Below are positions 9,586 through 17,516 of a DNA stretch of 64,000 bases, piece by piece. Numbering within the stretch: the stretch's first letter is position 1; every line of letters begins with the position of its first letter. A program made the translations under genes and the position numbers. A model generated the notes under the pieces. It did no database searches, had not been told where the DNA came from, and saw only the letters and a list, made by a program, of their open reading frames with translations. Location: contig JAZQKZ010000066.1 in NCBI GenBank assembly GCA_045542415.1, positions 36,591 to 100,590 on the forward strand, written 5' to 3'. This stretch comes from UMGS1958 sp045542415 (GTDB taxonomy: Bacteria > Bacillota > Clostridia > UBA1381).

Positions 9586-10224
9586 ATGTCAAAAAAGGAT
9601 TGCTATAAAACAATCAGCCACGAAGCACAGACGCTTCTGGTCGAAAAGAAATCGAAGTTTATTGCCAATGTAAAGCCCGTAGATAACGAGGCAGACGCAT
9701 TGGAGTACTTAGCGGCAATGCGAAGCAAATATTCCGATGCAAGACACAATGTATATGCATATGTCATTGACGAGAACAACATATTCCGCTACAGTGACGA
9801 CGGCGAGCCGGGCGGCACAGCCGGAATGCCCGTGCTTGACGCAATACGCAAGGCAGGAATTGTAGATGCAATTGTTGTTGTGACCCGCTATTTCGGCGGT
9901 ACGCTTCTGGGAACGGGCGGTCTTGTCCATGCATATTCGTCATCTGCATCAAGCGGACTCAATGCAGCTAAAATTATAATAAGGGAAAAGTGCAATATTG
10001 TCGATGTAAAGGTTGATTACACGCTTGCAGGAAAGATACAGTATATGTTAGGCAATGATGGGTATGATACTGAGGATGTTATATATGAGAACGAAGTGAC
10101 ATTCAAGGTAATTTGCTCACTTGACGGCACCGACAATTTCATTTCAAAAGTAACAGACCTTACAAATGGCAGAGCGATTTGCAAGGTTACTGATACAAAA
10201 TATGTAGATAAAGACGCAGAGTAA
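9586..10224 (+). CDS. yigZ: YigZ / IMPACT family protein
   Basis: 212 residues. The N-terminal IMPACT (UPF0029) domain has the hallmark segments KSKFIANV, FRYSDDGEPGGTAGMP and TRYFGGTLLGTGGL, followed by the smaller C-terminal ferredoxin-like domain of YigZ proteins. The family is linked to translation control and peptidase regulation in other organisms, but its bacterial role is poorly defined. It sits 4 nt after hflX and 15 nt before trxA, suggesting one stress-related operon. Confidence 0.92.
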   Translation: MSKKDCYKTISHEAQTLLVEKKSKFIANVKPVDNEADALEYLAAMRSKYSDARHNVYAYVIDENNIFRYSDDGEPGGTAGMPVLDAIRKAGIVDAIVVVTRYFGGTLLGTGGLVHAYSSSASSGLNAAKIIIREKCNIVDVKVDYTLAGKIQYMLGNDGYDTEDVIYENEVTFKVICSLDGTDNFISKVTDLTNGRAICKVTDTKYVDKDAE

Positions 10225-10239
10225 CAAGGAGGAAGTAAT

Positions 10240-10557
10240 ATGGAGATTACATTAACATCAGCTAATTTTGATGCAGAGGTTATGAAGACAAATATGCCGG
10301 TATTGGTAGATTTCTGGGCAACATGGTGCGGTCCGTGCCGAATGGTTGGACCGGTTATTGAGGAGCTTGCACAGGAATATGCAGGCAAAGCAAAGATATG
10401 CAAGGTAAACGTAGATGAAAACGGTCCTATCAGTGCTGCATACGGAATTGTTTCAATTCCTACGGTGTTGATTTTCAAGGATGGTAAGGTAGTTGACAAG
10501 CTTGTGGGAGCACACAGCTTTGACGATTATGCTGATATTCTTGATAAGTGGATGTGA
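10240..10557 (+). CDS. trxA: Thioredoxin
   Basis: 105 residues with the active site WATWCGPCRM (redox Cys pair ~30 and 33) and the cis-Pro segment SIPTVLIF. It lacks a signal peptide, so it acts in the cytoplasm as a disulfide reductant. Preceded by AAGGAGG and 15 nt downstream of yigZ; last gene of the hflX operon, closed by a strong terminator. Confidence 0.97.
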   Translation: MEITLTSANFDAEVMKTNMPVLVDFWATWCGPCRMVGPVIEELAQEYAGKAKICKVNVDENGPISAAYGIVSIPTVLIFKDGKVVDKLVGAHSFDDYADILDKWM

Positions 10558-10560
10558 TTT

Positions 10561-10590
10561 AAGACGGAGCAGTCGCTCCGTCTTTTTTTG
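10561..10590 (+). terminator. Terminator of the hflX-yigZ-trxA operon
   Basis: AAGACGGAGC / GCTCCGTCTT hairpin with an AGTC loop and a T7 run. Confidence 0.92.
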
Positions 10591-10620
10591 CGGTATTACT
10601 CCCGGTTTATGAGTTGTCTT

Positions 10621-10635
10621 TAAATTATGGTTTAT
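10621..10635 (+). repeat. Copy of the dispersed TAAATTATGGTTTAT motif
   Basis: Exact 15-bp copy of a motif that recurs in other intergenic gaps (20290, 31991, 63566; shorter at 50108). Here the associated GTTAGCACTT box is absent. Confidence 0.6.
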
Positions 10636-10667
10636 ATTAACATCCCCCAAAAATCCCGACTTCACTA

Positions 10668-10696
10668 TTGACAAATAAACCACATCATGATATCCT
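10668..10696 (+). promoter_or_regulatory. Probable promoter of the 10732 gene
   Basis: TTGACA - 17 bp - TATCCT, ~36 bp before the start codon. The -35 box is consensus and the -10 box weak. Confidence 0.5.
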
Positions 10697-10731
10697 AAAT
10701 ATAACAATTCAACACAGAGGAGTACAACAAA

Positions 10732-11289
10732 ATGACCATTGAACTATTAAAATACTACGCTCCGGCAATTTTTATATTTGCTGTCGCCGCCGTAGTTATA
10801 TGGTATTTCTTCATAAGCCGTTTTCTTGATATGGTGCTTTTCAAGCTCGGCTATCGCCGCTTTTCATCATACCACGACGAAAAACGTGGAATGAACGAGC
10901 ATATACGCCTGGTGCGGCGTACGTTTAAACGCTCTCAAAAATTTAAAAGAAAATATTTCTTCCGCCTGCTTACCGACAGCAGCGGAGAAATTGATATTGA
11001 AGAAAGGGATAACAAGCGATATTTCCGTTTGCTATGTCTTAACACAGGCGAAAAAAAGCAGATGAGCGAAAACTGGCTTATTGAAGCATTATATTTCGGC
11101 ATCATCTCAAATGCAGAGTTAAAAAAGGACTCTGTCGAGCTTGTCGAGGACAGATATACCGACGAGGTTCCGGAATACAACAAAAAGGTCGGAGATGTCA
11201 GCTATTTCAATATGATTATAGGAATGTATTCCGACTGGTCAATCGTTCAGATGGATGTTGAATCTCTTAATAAACAGTTTTATGAATAA
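10732..11289 (+). CDS. Hypothetical membrane-anchored protein
   Basis: 185 residues, not recognised. A single N-terminal membrane helix (~9-28, rich in I, F, V, W) is followed by a basic stretch (RRTFKRSQKFKRKYFFR, ~61-77) and an acidic, hydrophilic C-terminal domain without cysteines. The arrangement suggests an N-terminally anchored protein with a cytoplasmic soluble domain, but no catalytic motif is visible. It stands alone between two terminators. AGGAG lies ~8 nt upstream of the ATG. Confidence 0.75.
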   Translation: MTIELLKYYAPAIFIFAVAAVVIWYFFISRFLDMVLFKLGYRRFSSYHDEKRGMNEHIRLVRRTFKRSQKFKRKYFFRLLTDSSGEIDIEERDNKRYFRLLCLNTGEKKQMSENWLIEALYFGIISNAELKKDSVELVEDRYTDEVPEYNKKVGDVSYFNMIIGMYSDWSIVQMDVESLNKQFYE

Positions 11290-11299
11290 ACCTCAACAG

Positions 11300-11330
11300 C
11301 GGATGCAATTTAAGCTTGCATCCGTTTTTT
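11300..11330 (+). terminator. Terminator of the 10732 gene
   Basis: CGGATGCAA / TTGCATCCG hairpin followed by T6, 10 bp after the stop codon. Confidence 0.88.
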
Positions 11331-11332
11331 GG

Positions 11333-11370
11333 ACGCAAAAAAACACCCGGTTTCTTTTGAAACCGGGTGT
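11333..11370 (-). terminator. Terminator of the rplJ-rplL-yceD-rpmF operon
   Basis: Perfect 12-bp stem ACACCCGGTTTC / GAAACCGGGTGT with a 4-nt loop, followed on the minus strand by a T-run. It sits directly beside the opposite-strand terminator at 11300. Confidence 0.92.
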
Positions 11371-11385
11371 AATTAACAAGCCGAA

Positions 11386-11565
11386 TTAATCCTCAACCTT
11401 GATAATTTCCTTGCCGTTGTAATAACCGCAAGCCTTACAAACTTTATGAGGCATCTTAAACTCGTGACACTTCGGACACTCCACCATGTTCGGTGCTGTG
11501 AGCTTCCAGTTTGCACGTCTGCTGTTTCTTCTGGCTTTTGATACTTTATTCTTAGGTACTGCCAT
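11386..11565 (-). CDS. rpmF: Ribosomal protein bL32
   Basis: 59 residues starting MAVPKNKVSKARR. The zinc ribbon is complete: CPKC and CKAC pairs (~33-36 and ~46-49). ATG at 11565 follows GGAGG. Structural protein of the 50S subunit. It follows the DUF177 gene by 27 nt, the classical yceD-rpmF pairing. Confidence 0.96.
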   Translation of the reverse strand: MAVPKNKVSKARRNSRRANWKLTAPNMVECPKCHEFKMPHKVCKACGYYNGKEIIKVED

Positions 11566-11592
11566 TGTTACACCTCCATAAAATTACTCTAA

Positions 11593-12099
11593 TTAATCGT
11601 TCTTCATTAAATCTGCCAGTCCTGCCCATCTCGGATCTATGAACTCCTTGTCGCAGTCACATTCTCCCTCGTTGAGATCACAGCCGCACTTCGGGCAGAG
11701 ACCTTTACAGTCATCTGCACAAAGATATTTACCGTCTATGTTCATCAGAAGATTGTCATAAACTACTCCGTCAAGCTCAATGGTATGCCCGTCAAATGTT
11801 ATTACTTCATCATCTGTCGGCGTACCGTCCTCCGCACGGACAAAATGCTCGTCTATGGAAAATTCCGTATCGACATCGATATCAGCAAGACAGCGTCCGC
11901 ACTGCGTGCCTAATACTGTCGTGATATCTGCCTTCAACTGCAAAGATTTGCCGTTATTTACAATCGTTCCGCTTACCGTAACAGGTGCTTCGAGCGTAAA
12001 CTCTTCGCCGCCAAACTCAAACGGAGCAATTTCTATTTCACCGCTAACCTCTAATTTTCCGCCGAACTCTTTAAGTATGCTTGATACATCAATAATCAT
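11593..12099 (-). CDS. yceD: DUF177 / YceD family protein
   Basis: 168 residues. Typical DUF177 layout: an N-terminal beta-rich half with CGRC (~91-94) and a C-terminal half with CxxxCxxCGC (CKGLCPKCGCDL) and a further CDCD, suggesting metal-binding. The family is associated with 23S rRNA accumulation in plants and bacteria and usually precedes rpmF, as here. It lies 30 nt after rplL with no terminator between, so it probably shares that operon. Confidence 0.9.
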   Translation of the reverse strand: MIIDVSSILKEFGGKLEVSGEIEIAPFEFGGEEFTLEAPVTVSGTIVNNGKSLQLKADITTVLGTQCGRCLADIDVDTEFSIDEHFVRAEDGTPTDDEVITFDGHTIELDGVVYDNLLMNIDGKYLCADDCKGLCPKCGCDLNEGECDCDKEFIDPRWAGLADLMKND

Positions 12100-12129
12100 A
12101 ATTCACCTGGCACAAAAATCAGAGCAAAA

Positions 12130-12501
12130 TTACTTTAATTCAACCTTAGCGCCAGCCTCTTCTAACTTAGCCTTCATTGACTCAGCCTCTTCCTTAGCTA
12201 CGCCTTCCTTGAGTGTCTTCGGTGCACCGTCAACTAACTCCTTAGCTTCCTTTAAGCCTAAGCCTGTTAACTCACGAACAACCTTGATTACGCCTAACTT
12301 CTTAGCACCAGCGTCTGCTAATACTACGTCGAAGTCTGACTTCTCAGCACCTGCTGCTGCACCGTCGCCAGCTGCTGCTGCTACCATAACCGGAGCTGCT
12401 GCTGATACGCCGAACTCTTCTTCCATCATCTTTACTAACTCTGCAACTTCTAATAACTTTAACTCCTTGATTGAATCAAGAATTGCATTTAAATCTGCCA
12501 T
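12130..12501 (-). CDS. rplL: Ribosomal protein bL12 (L7/L12)
   Basis: 123 residues: N-terminal dimerisation helices (~1-33), an Ala/Gly-rich hinge (~36-52) and the globular C-terminal domain with KLGVIKVVRELTGLGLKEAK, which recruits translational GTPases. AGGAGG precedes the ATG. Second gene after rplJ. rpoB does not follow; yceD and rpmF take that position. Confidence 0.98.
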   Translation of the reverse strand: MADLNAILDSIKELKLLEVAELVKMMEEEFGVSAAAPVMVAAAAGDGAAAGAEKSDFDVVLADAGAKKLGVIKVVRELTGLGLKEAKELVDGAPKTLKEGVAKEEAESMKAKLEEAGAKVELK

Positions 12502-12555
12502 TGTAATATCCTCCTATTAAATAGATTTACTTTTTGTTTGTTTTGTTTTTTCTAA

Positions 12556-13188
12556 TTATTCAGCATCTGCTGCCGGAGCCGCCTCTGCTGCTGCCTCTGC
12601 CGGAGCCTCTTCAGCTGCCGGAGCTTCTTCAGCCGGTGCAGCCTCCTCTGCCGGAGCTGCCTCTGCTGCCTTCTTTGCTATTAAATCAGCAATTTCCTCG
12701 CCACCCTCTACGATAGTATTGAGTAAACGAACGAGGTTTGATGCCGGAGCATTCAAGCTGCCCATCATCTTTGCGATGAGTGTTTCCATGTTCGGTGTTG
12801 CAGCTAATGTCTTTAACTCGTCTAATGACATTACAGCACCATCCATGAAGCCTGACTTTAACTCGAGCTTATTGTTCTTCTTAGCATAGTCTGCTAAAAC
12901 CTTTGCCGGAGCAACTGCGTCCTCTGATGATACAGCGATAGCTGTCGGACCGTGAAGTACCTCATCAAGACCGCTGAGACCAATCTCCTCTGTTGCAAGC
13001 TTTAAGATTGTGTTCTTAATAACGAAATACTTACAACCTGCTGCTCTTAACTGGTTACGAAGATCTGTATCCTCCTCAACTGTTAAACCTCTGTAGTCAA
13101 CGAGCACACCTGTCTGAGCTGCCTTTAAAACCTCAGCAACCTCAGCAACCTGTGCTTTCTTTGCTTCTAAAACCTTTGCGCTTGGCAT
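12556..13188 (-). CDS. rplJ: Ribosomal protein uL10 with a long Ala/Glu/Pro tail
   Basis: 210 residues. Residues ~1-170 match bacterial L10 (VDYRGLTVEED, FVIKNT, GPTAIA), the stalk base that binds L7/L12 dimers. After the normal end, about 38 residues of Ala, Glu and Pro repeats follow (EEAAPAEEAPAAEEAPAEAA), which makes it longer than the usual 165-175. The low-complexity tail follows the L12-binding helix. Expression is probably autoregulated through the L10 leader just upstream. Confidence 0.96.
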   Translation of the reverse strand: MPSAKVLEAKKAQVAEVAEVLKAAQTGVLVDYRGLTVEEDTDLRNQLRAAGCKYFVIKNTILKLATEEIGLSGLDEVLHGPTAIAVSSEDAVAPAKVLADYAKKNNKLELKSGFMDGAVMSLDELKTLAATPNMETLIAKMMGSLNAPASNLVRLLNTIVEGGEEIADLIAKKAAEAAPAEEAAPAEEAPAAEEAPAEAAAEAAPAADAE

Positions 13189-13242
13189 ATTGTATTCACC
13201 TCCTATGAATTATTACCTTTGAAAATCCAAAAGTAATGTTCA

Positions 13243-13350
13243 TAAAAAAACACCCTCTTATGCATAGACATAGAGGGGTCGTAACAATCATTACTGACAT
13301 CCTCGGCAGGACTTCCGCTATTGCCGCCTGCTGTCTAGGGATTTTCAACA
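13243..13350 (-). ncRNA. L10 leader (autoregulatory ribosomal leader RNA)
   Basis: The minus strand carries the conserved L10-leader core (GACAGCAGGC... and GTCCTGCCGAGG...), then a CCTCTATGTC/GCATAAGAGG stem and a T7 run that would terminate transcription. This matches the Firmicutes L10 leader family, in which L10-L12 binds its own mRNA. It begins just after the promoter at 13357-13385. Confidence 0.88.
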
Positions 13351-13356
13351 TGTAGT

Positions 13357-13385
13357 ATTATAACACGGACAAGTGTTTTTGTCAA
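13357..13385 (-). promoter_or_regulatory. Consensus promoter of rplJ
   Basis: TTGACA - 17 bp - TATAAT, perfect sigma-A match on the minus strand, placed so that the L10 leader starts the transcript. Confidence 0.95.
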
Positions 13386-13525
13386 GAGCTGTAGTGTCTT
13401 TTTATGAAATCATTTTATACATATTTTTATGTATTTATATCGCAGTTTTTGTTGGTTTTTACATTTGAATTTATTGCTCTGATGGTATATATTTATAAGT
13501 ATAATTATAGAGGGAGGACACTTCA

Positions 13526-13993
13526 ATGATAATAAGACGTGCAGTAAAAGACGACATTGAAGAAATAAACCGCCTGCTACGTCAGGTACTTGAGGTACAT
13601 GCCGACGGCAGACCGGATATTTTCATCAGCGGACGCAAGAAATACACCGACGATGAGCTGCTTGACATATTAAGCGACGACAGCACACCTATATATGTTG
13701 CAGTAAGTGATAACTCTGTTGTCGGATACGCATTCTGTGTCTATCAAATTACAAAGGACAACAACATTCTCCGGGACAGAACAGTGCTTTTCATTGACGA
13801 TTTATGCGTAGATGAGGAATGCCGGGGTCAACATATCGGAACACAGATATTTGAATATATTTCGGCTATAGCAAAGGAAAACAACTGTGATGCAATCACG
13901 CTTAATGTCTGGGCATTTAACGAGAGTGCATTGAAATTTTACGAGAGCTGCGGATTCTCGCCGTTGAAATTTGTTATGGAGAAGAAAATGTGA
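13526..13993 (+). CDS. GNAT family N-acetyltransferase
   Basis: 155 residues. GNAT fold with the acetyl-CoA motif A around LFIDDLCVDEECRGQHIGTQ (~91-110; R/Q-x-x-G-x pattern RGQHIG) and motif B with NVWAFNESALKFYESCGF. The substrate is unknown. Good ribosome binding site (GGGAGG). The gene lies on the opposite strand between rplA and rplJ, splitting the usual rplKAJL run. Confidence 0.9.
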   Translation: MIIRRAVKDDIEEINRLLRQVLEVHADGRPDIFISGRKKYTDDELLDILSDDSTPIYVAVSDNSVVGYAFCVYQITKDNNILRDRTVLFIDDLCVDEECRGQHIGTQIFEYISAIAKENNCDAITLNVWAFNESALKFYESCGFSPLKFVMEKKM

Positions 13994-14000
13994 TACATCA

Positions 14001-14030
14001 AAAAGGACATCGCAAATGCGATGTCCTTTT
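14001..14030. terminator. Bidirectional terminator between the GNAT gene and rplA
   Basis: Perfect 14-bp palindrome AAAAGGACATCGCA / TGCGATGTCCTTTT. It serves convergent genes on both strands. Confidence 0.92.
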
Positions 14031-14052
14031 GCTTGCTTAATAATCGGATAGA

Positions 14053-14745
14053 TTAGTTAATCTTTGCAGCGTTGATCTTGATTCCAGGACCCATTGTTGA
14101 AGCGATTACTACACTTCTTAAGTACTGACCCTTTGCTGCTGACGGCTTAGCCTTTACGATAGCTTCCATAAGTGTTGAGAAGTTATCCTGGAGCTTCTGT
14201 GAGCCGAATGATGCCTTACCGATCGGGCAGTGAATGATGTTTGTCTTATCAAGTCTGTACTCGATCTTACCTGCCTTAATCTCAGCTACTGCCTTTGCAA
14301 CGTCCATAGTAACTGTACCAGCCTTCGGTGACGGCATTAAGCCCTTCGGACCTAAAACCTTACCTAAACGACCAACAACACCCATCATATCCGGTGTAGC
14401 TACTACTACGTCGAAATCAAACCAGTTTTCCTTCTGAATCTTCTCTACGAGATCCATCTCGCCTACATAATCAGCACCTGCTGCCTGAGCCTCGTCAGCC
14501 TTCGGTCCCTTAGCAAATACTAATACCTTTACGCTCTTACCTGTACCGTGCGGTAAAACGATAGCGCCTCTTACCTGCTGGTCAGCGTGTCTTGAGTCAA
14601 CACCTAACTTTACATGTACTTCGATTGTCTCGTCAAACTTAGCCTTTGCTGTCTTTGTGATGAGCTCCATAGCCTCTGAAACGTCATATAACTTTGACTT
14701 CTCAACGAGCTTTGCAGTCTCCTTATACTTCTTTCCTCTAAACAT
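14053..14745 (-). CDS. rplA: Ribosomal protein uL1
   Basis: 230 residues, normal length. Family segments include FDETIEVHVKLG, RGAIVLPHGTGK, VVGRLGKVLGPKGLMPSPK and YRLDKTNIIHCPIGK. It builds the mobile L1 stalk at the E-site and represses its own mRNA in bacteria. It lies 59 nt downstream of rplK, preceded by AGGAGG; the operon ends at the 14001 palindrome. Confidence 0.98.
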   Translation of the reverse strand: MFRGKKYKETAKLVEKSKLYDVSEAMELITKTAKAKFDETIEVHVKLGVDSRHADQQVRGAIVLPHGTGKSVKVLVFAKGPKADEAQAAGADYVGEMDLVEKIQKENWFDFDVVVATPDMMGVVGRLGKVLGPKGLMPSPKAGTVTMDVAKAVAEIKAGKIEYRLDKTNIIHCPIGKASFGSQKLQDNFSTLMEAIVKAKPSAAKGQYLRSVVIASTMGPGIKINAAKIN

Positions 14746-14804
14746 TTAAATTATCCTCCTTCGTGGTCAAGCAAAACTTTCGTTTCTCCCACTTATTCTA
14801 ACAA

Positions 14805-15230
14805 TTAGTCGCCTACTACTACGCCCATACTTCTGCAAGTACCTGCAATCATGCTCATAGCTGCCTCTAATGAAGCTGCGTTGAGGTCCTGCATCTTAGT
14901 CTCTGCAATCTGCTGAATGTCAGCCTTTGAGATTGTAGCTACCTTAGTCTTGTTCGGAACACCTGAACCGCTGTTGATCTTACAAGCCTTCTTGATAAGA
15001 ACCGCAGCCGGCGGAGTCTTTGTTATAAATGAGAATGATCTGTCTGCATATACGGTAATTACTACCGGGATAATGAGACCTGCATCCTTCGCTGTCTTTT
15101 CATTGAATTCCTTTGTAAACTGCATGATGTTTACACCGTGCTGACCTAAAGCCGGACCAACCGGGGGAGCCGGAGTTGCCTTTCCGGCAGGAATCTGTAA
15201 CTTAATATAACCTGCAACTTTCTGTGCCAT
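14805..15230 (-). CDS. rplK: Ribosomal protein uL11
   Basis: 141 residues, exactly the usual L11 length, from the ATG at 15230 (MAQKVAGYIKLQIPAGKA). An in-frame GTG three codons upstream overlaps the ribosome binding site region; AGGAGG sits 8 nt before the ATG, which decides the start. The Pro-rich N-terminal segment (PAGKATPAPPVGPALGQHG) and the rRNA-binding C-terminal domain are present. Part of the GTPase-associated centre. Confidence 0.97.
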   Translation of the reverse strand: MAQKVAGYIKLQIPAGKATPAPPVGPALGQHGVNIMQFTKEFNEKTAKDAGLIIPVVITVYADRSFSFITKTPPAAVLIKKACKINSGSGVPNKTKVATISKADIQQIAETKMQDLNAASLEAAMSMIAGTCRSMGVVVGD

Positions 15231-15269
15231 AATGGCCACCTCCTAATTTTCTCATAGCTTTGTGCTATT

Positions 15270-15325
15270 TTAATGTGGTAATTGCGGATCTTTTTTCAGA
15301 TCCTCCCACTGTTACCAGAGGGATA
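15270..15325 (-). promoter_or_regulatory. Possible L1-binding leader before rplK
   Basis: The minus strand carries GTGGGAGGATC...GATCC..ATTACCAC, a stem with an internal asymmetric loop resembling L1 operator hairpins upstream of rplK in other bacteria. The resemblance is by eye. Confidence 0.5.
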
Positions 15326-15357
15326 AATTTATATAATGCTTATGCATTATTTACTGT

Positions 15358-15873
15358 TTACTGACCGATTACCTCTACCTGAGCTAAATCAAGCTCTGCC
15401 GGAGTTTCACGGCCGAACATTGAAACGGCTATGTTGACCTTTCTTCTTTCAGAATCAACGCCAATAACCTTTCCAGTGAAGCCTTCCATCGGACCCGATG
15501 TAATATTCACCTCATCGCCGACCTTAATCTTCAAATCAGACATTCTGACTGAACCAACGCCCATTCTCTGCATGTCCTCTTCACTAAGGGGAACCGGCTT
15601 AGATGCCGGACCGACAAATCCCGTGACACCTCTGGTATTTCTTACGACATACCAGGTTTCCGGATTCATTACCATCTTGATAATTACATATCCCGGGAAA
15701 AGCTTACTTGTTCTCGTTTTTTCACCGTCAACAATTTCCTCAGTCGGAATTAACACTTCGGGGATAGTATCGTACATATCATGGTTCTCGACATATTTTT
15801 CAATATTGTCTTTAACCTTGTTCTCATATCCCGAATATGTGTGTACTACATACCATTTTGCTTCTTCAGCCAT
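15358..15873 (-). CDS. nusG: Transcription elongation/antitermination factor NusG
   Basis: 171 residues. The NGN domain (KWYVVHTYSGYENKV; LFPGYVIIKM; RNTRGVTGFVG) is followed by the KOW domain (VGDEVNITSGPMEGFTGKV). NusG binds RNA polymerase and links it to Rho or the ribosome. It lies 37 nt after secE in the conserved rpmG-secE-nusG-rplKA order. Confidence 0.98.
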   Translation of the reverse strand: MAEEAKWYVVHTYSGYENKVKDNIEKYVENHDMYDTIPEVLIPTEEIVDGEKTRTSKLFPGYVIIKMVMNPETWYVVRNTRGVTGFVGPASKPVPLSEEDMQRMGVGSVRMSDLKIKVGDEVNITSGPMEGFTGKVIGVDSERRKVNIAVSMFGRETPAELDLAQVEVIGQ

Positions 15874-15910
15874 CTGAATTCTCCTTCCAACGATTTTTTA
15901 ATAAATCCAA

Positions 15911-16132
15911 TTAAAGAAGTTCTGTCATTAACTCAAACAGCTTACCGAAACCTAAATCAAGAACTGATAATATAACTGTAACGATTGCAATAAAAACGAT
16001 AATTACAATTGAATTACGGATGAGCTGCTTCTTTGACGGCCATGTAACCTTCTTGAGCTCAACCTTGCATTCTGTTAAATACTTCTTCGCTTTACTTGCG
16101 AAGCCCTGCTTCTTTTCTACTTTTTCAGTCAT
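15911..16132 (-). CDS. secE: Preprotein translocase subunit SecE
   Basis: 73 residues: a basic N-terminus, the conserved amphipathic ECKVELKKVTWPSKKQ segment (~21-36) and one C-terminal membrane helix (~45-62). It clamps SecY in the membrane. Located 33 nt after rpmG. Confidence 0.96.
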   Translation of the reverse strand: MTEKVEKKQGFASKAKKYLTECKVELKKVTWPSKKQLIRNSIVIIVFIAIVTVILSVLDLGFGKLFELMTELL

Positions 16133-16165
16133 CTTTTACACATCCTTACTTAAAAACAACATTAA

Positions 16166-16315
16166 TTATTTGGTTTCCTTATGAAGAGTGTGCTTTCTGC
16201 AGAACTTACAGTACTTGTTCATTTCAAGTCTGTCCGGATCGTTCTTCTTGTTCTTCATTGTATTGTAGTTTCTCTGCTTGCACTCTGTACATGCTAATGT
16301 GATCTTAACTCTCAT
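16166..16315 (-). CDS. rpmG: Ribosomal protein bL33
   Basis: 49 residues (MRVKITLACTECKQRNY...). The zinc-binding CTEC and CKFC pairs are both present, so this is the Cys-containing form. The ATG at 16315 follows GGAGGTG. First gene of the rpmG-secE-nusG transcript. Confidence 0.96.
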   Translation of the reverse strand: MRVKITLACTECKQRNYNTMKNKKNDPDRLEMNKYCKFCRKHTLHKETK

Positions 16316-16369
16316 TTTTACACCTCCGATTATTTAGAGTCTCTTTTAAATCTCTACGTTTTTGAACGC

Positions 16370-16399
16370 ACAAAAAAAAAGAGCCTTTTTTAAGCTCTT
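16370..16399 (-). terminator. Terminator of the lipoprotein operon
   Basis: AAAGAGC / GCTCTTT hairpin followed on the minus strand by a long T-run. It overlaps the expected start point of the rpmG transcript. Confidence 0.75.
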
Positions 16400-16401
16400 T
16401 A

Positions 16402-16430
16402 ATTCTAACATAAAAACACAGATATGTCAA
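16402..16430 (-). promoter_or_regulatory. Promoter of rpmG-secE-nusG
   Basis: TTGACA - 17 bp - TAGAAT on the minus strand. The predicted transcript start (~16395) falls inside the upstream operon's terminator hairpin. Confidence 0.88.
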
Positions 16431-16497
16431 GGGTTTTACAAAAGTTTTTTTGATTTTTTCCGTAAAACCCTTAATATCGTGCAAATTTCACAAATGT

Positions 16498-17502
16498 TTA
16501 GTCAAGTACATATGTCGGATTCTGCTCTGTTGCCGAATTATTCTGATCATCATCGCTGTCTGCCGGCTTTGCTGTACTTGTTGACGGCTTCACCGCAGGC
16601 TTCGCTGTCGGCTTTGCAGTCGGCTGTGCCGTAGGTCTCGGTGTCGGAGACGGTGACGGCGACGGCTTCGGAGTTGCTGTCGGCTTCGGTGACGGAGTCG
16701 GGGTTGATAAGCCCAGCTCGTCCATAAGCAGACCTCTTTCTCTTGTTGTCAGACTTTCGAGTGAATTGAGAAGATTTACAGCAAGCTTGTCACTCGCCGC
16801 CTCAATTCTGTTCGCATAATCAAGCGATACTCCGCCAAATATTTCGTTGAGTGCCTTGATGATGATATTATTCTTATTGATATAGAATCTGAAATCCTCA
16901 TCAGTCTGGGCATTTCCCTCAATTACCGATACTGCAGCTTCAAATACCTTCTTTTCATTTCTTGAAAGGAACGACTTCGCAAGGACATTTGTTCTGTCAT
17001 AAAAATATGATAAAATTTCAGTCAATGCTACATCCGTATTATCTGCGTTAAGGTAATTATCGTACTCGTCATAGAATGTAAGAACATTTGCATATGTCTT
17101 TGTAACATAAGCATCCACGTTCGGACAGTCTGTTACGTTTTCCATGATTTTATAAATATTGTTTTTATACAGCTCTTCGATCTCTGTATCAATAGACTTA
17201 CGCTTTTTATTGCATATTTCTGCAATACGCTTATCGTTTCCGTTTACGTTTTCAAGGAAATTGGTGTAGTGTGTCTGATTATACGAATCGCTGAGCATCT
17301 CACATGCCGCAAGCTGCTGTACATATACCGCATCCTCAGCCTCTTCCATCGTTCTGATTTCCTCTTCCGGTAAATCGGGAAGTCTATTTTCTATTTCGAT
17401 ATCTCTGAGCTGTGCCTCTATTGAGCTATAGTCGCCGCAGCCCGTAAAAAGTAACAGCACTGCAAGAGAGGCAATAACAAAAAATATCTTTCTTTTCAAC
17501 AT
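16498..17502 (-). CDS. Lipoprotein with Pro/Thr/Lys-rich C-terminal tail
   Basis: 334 residues, no recognised family. A signal peptide ends in the lipobox LLFTGCG (Cys ~22), so it should be lipid-anchored outside the membrane. The middle (~30-265) is helical and charged. From ~268 onward it is a TPSPKPTATPKPSPSPSPT-type repeat tail (~50 residues), which may span or grip the wall. It begins 14 nt after the tyrosine kinase gene and closes that operon, so it probably works with the kinase/Wzz pair. Confidence 0.85.
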   Translation of the reverse strand: MLKRKIFFVIASLAVLLLFTGCGDYSSIEAQLRDIEIENRLPDLPEEEIRTMEEAEDAVYVQQLAACEMLSDSYNQTHYTNFLENVNGNDKRIAEICNKKRKSIDTEIEELYKNNIYKIMENVTDCPNVDAYVTKTYANVLTFYDEYDNYLNADNTDVALTEILSYFYDRTNVLAKSFLSRNEKKVFEAAVSVIEGNAQTDEDFRFYINKNNIIIKALNEIFGGVSLDYANRIEAASDKLAVNLLNSLESLTTRERGLLMDELGLSTPTPSPKPTATPKPSPSPSPTPRPTAQPTAKPTAKPAVKPSTSTAKPADSDDDQNNSATEQNPTYVLD

Positions 17503-17516
17503 TATTCCCCTCTTTA

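Noticed and set aside
11780..12520. A 246-codon plus-strand frame across yceD and rplL
   Set aside because: It is fully antisense to two well-recognised genes and has low-complexity Ala/Pro/Ser content from their codon bias.
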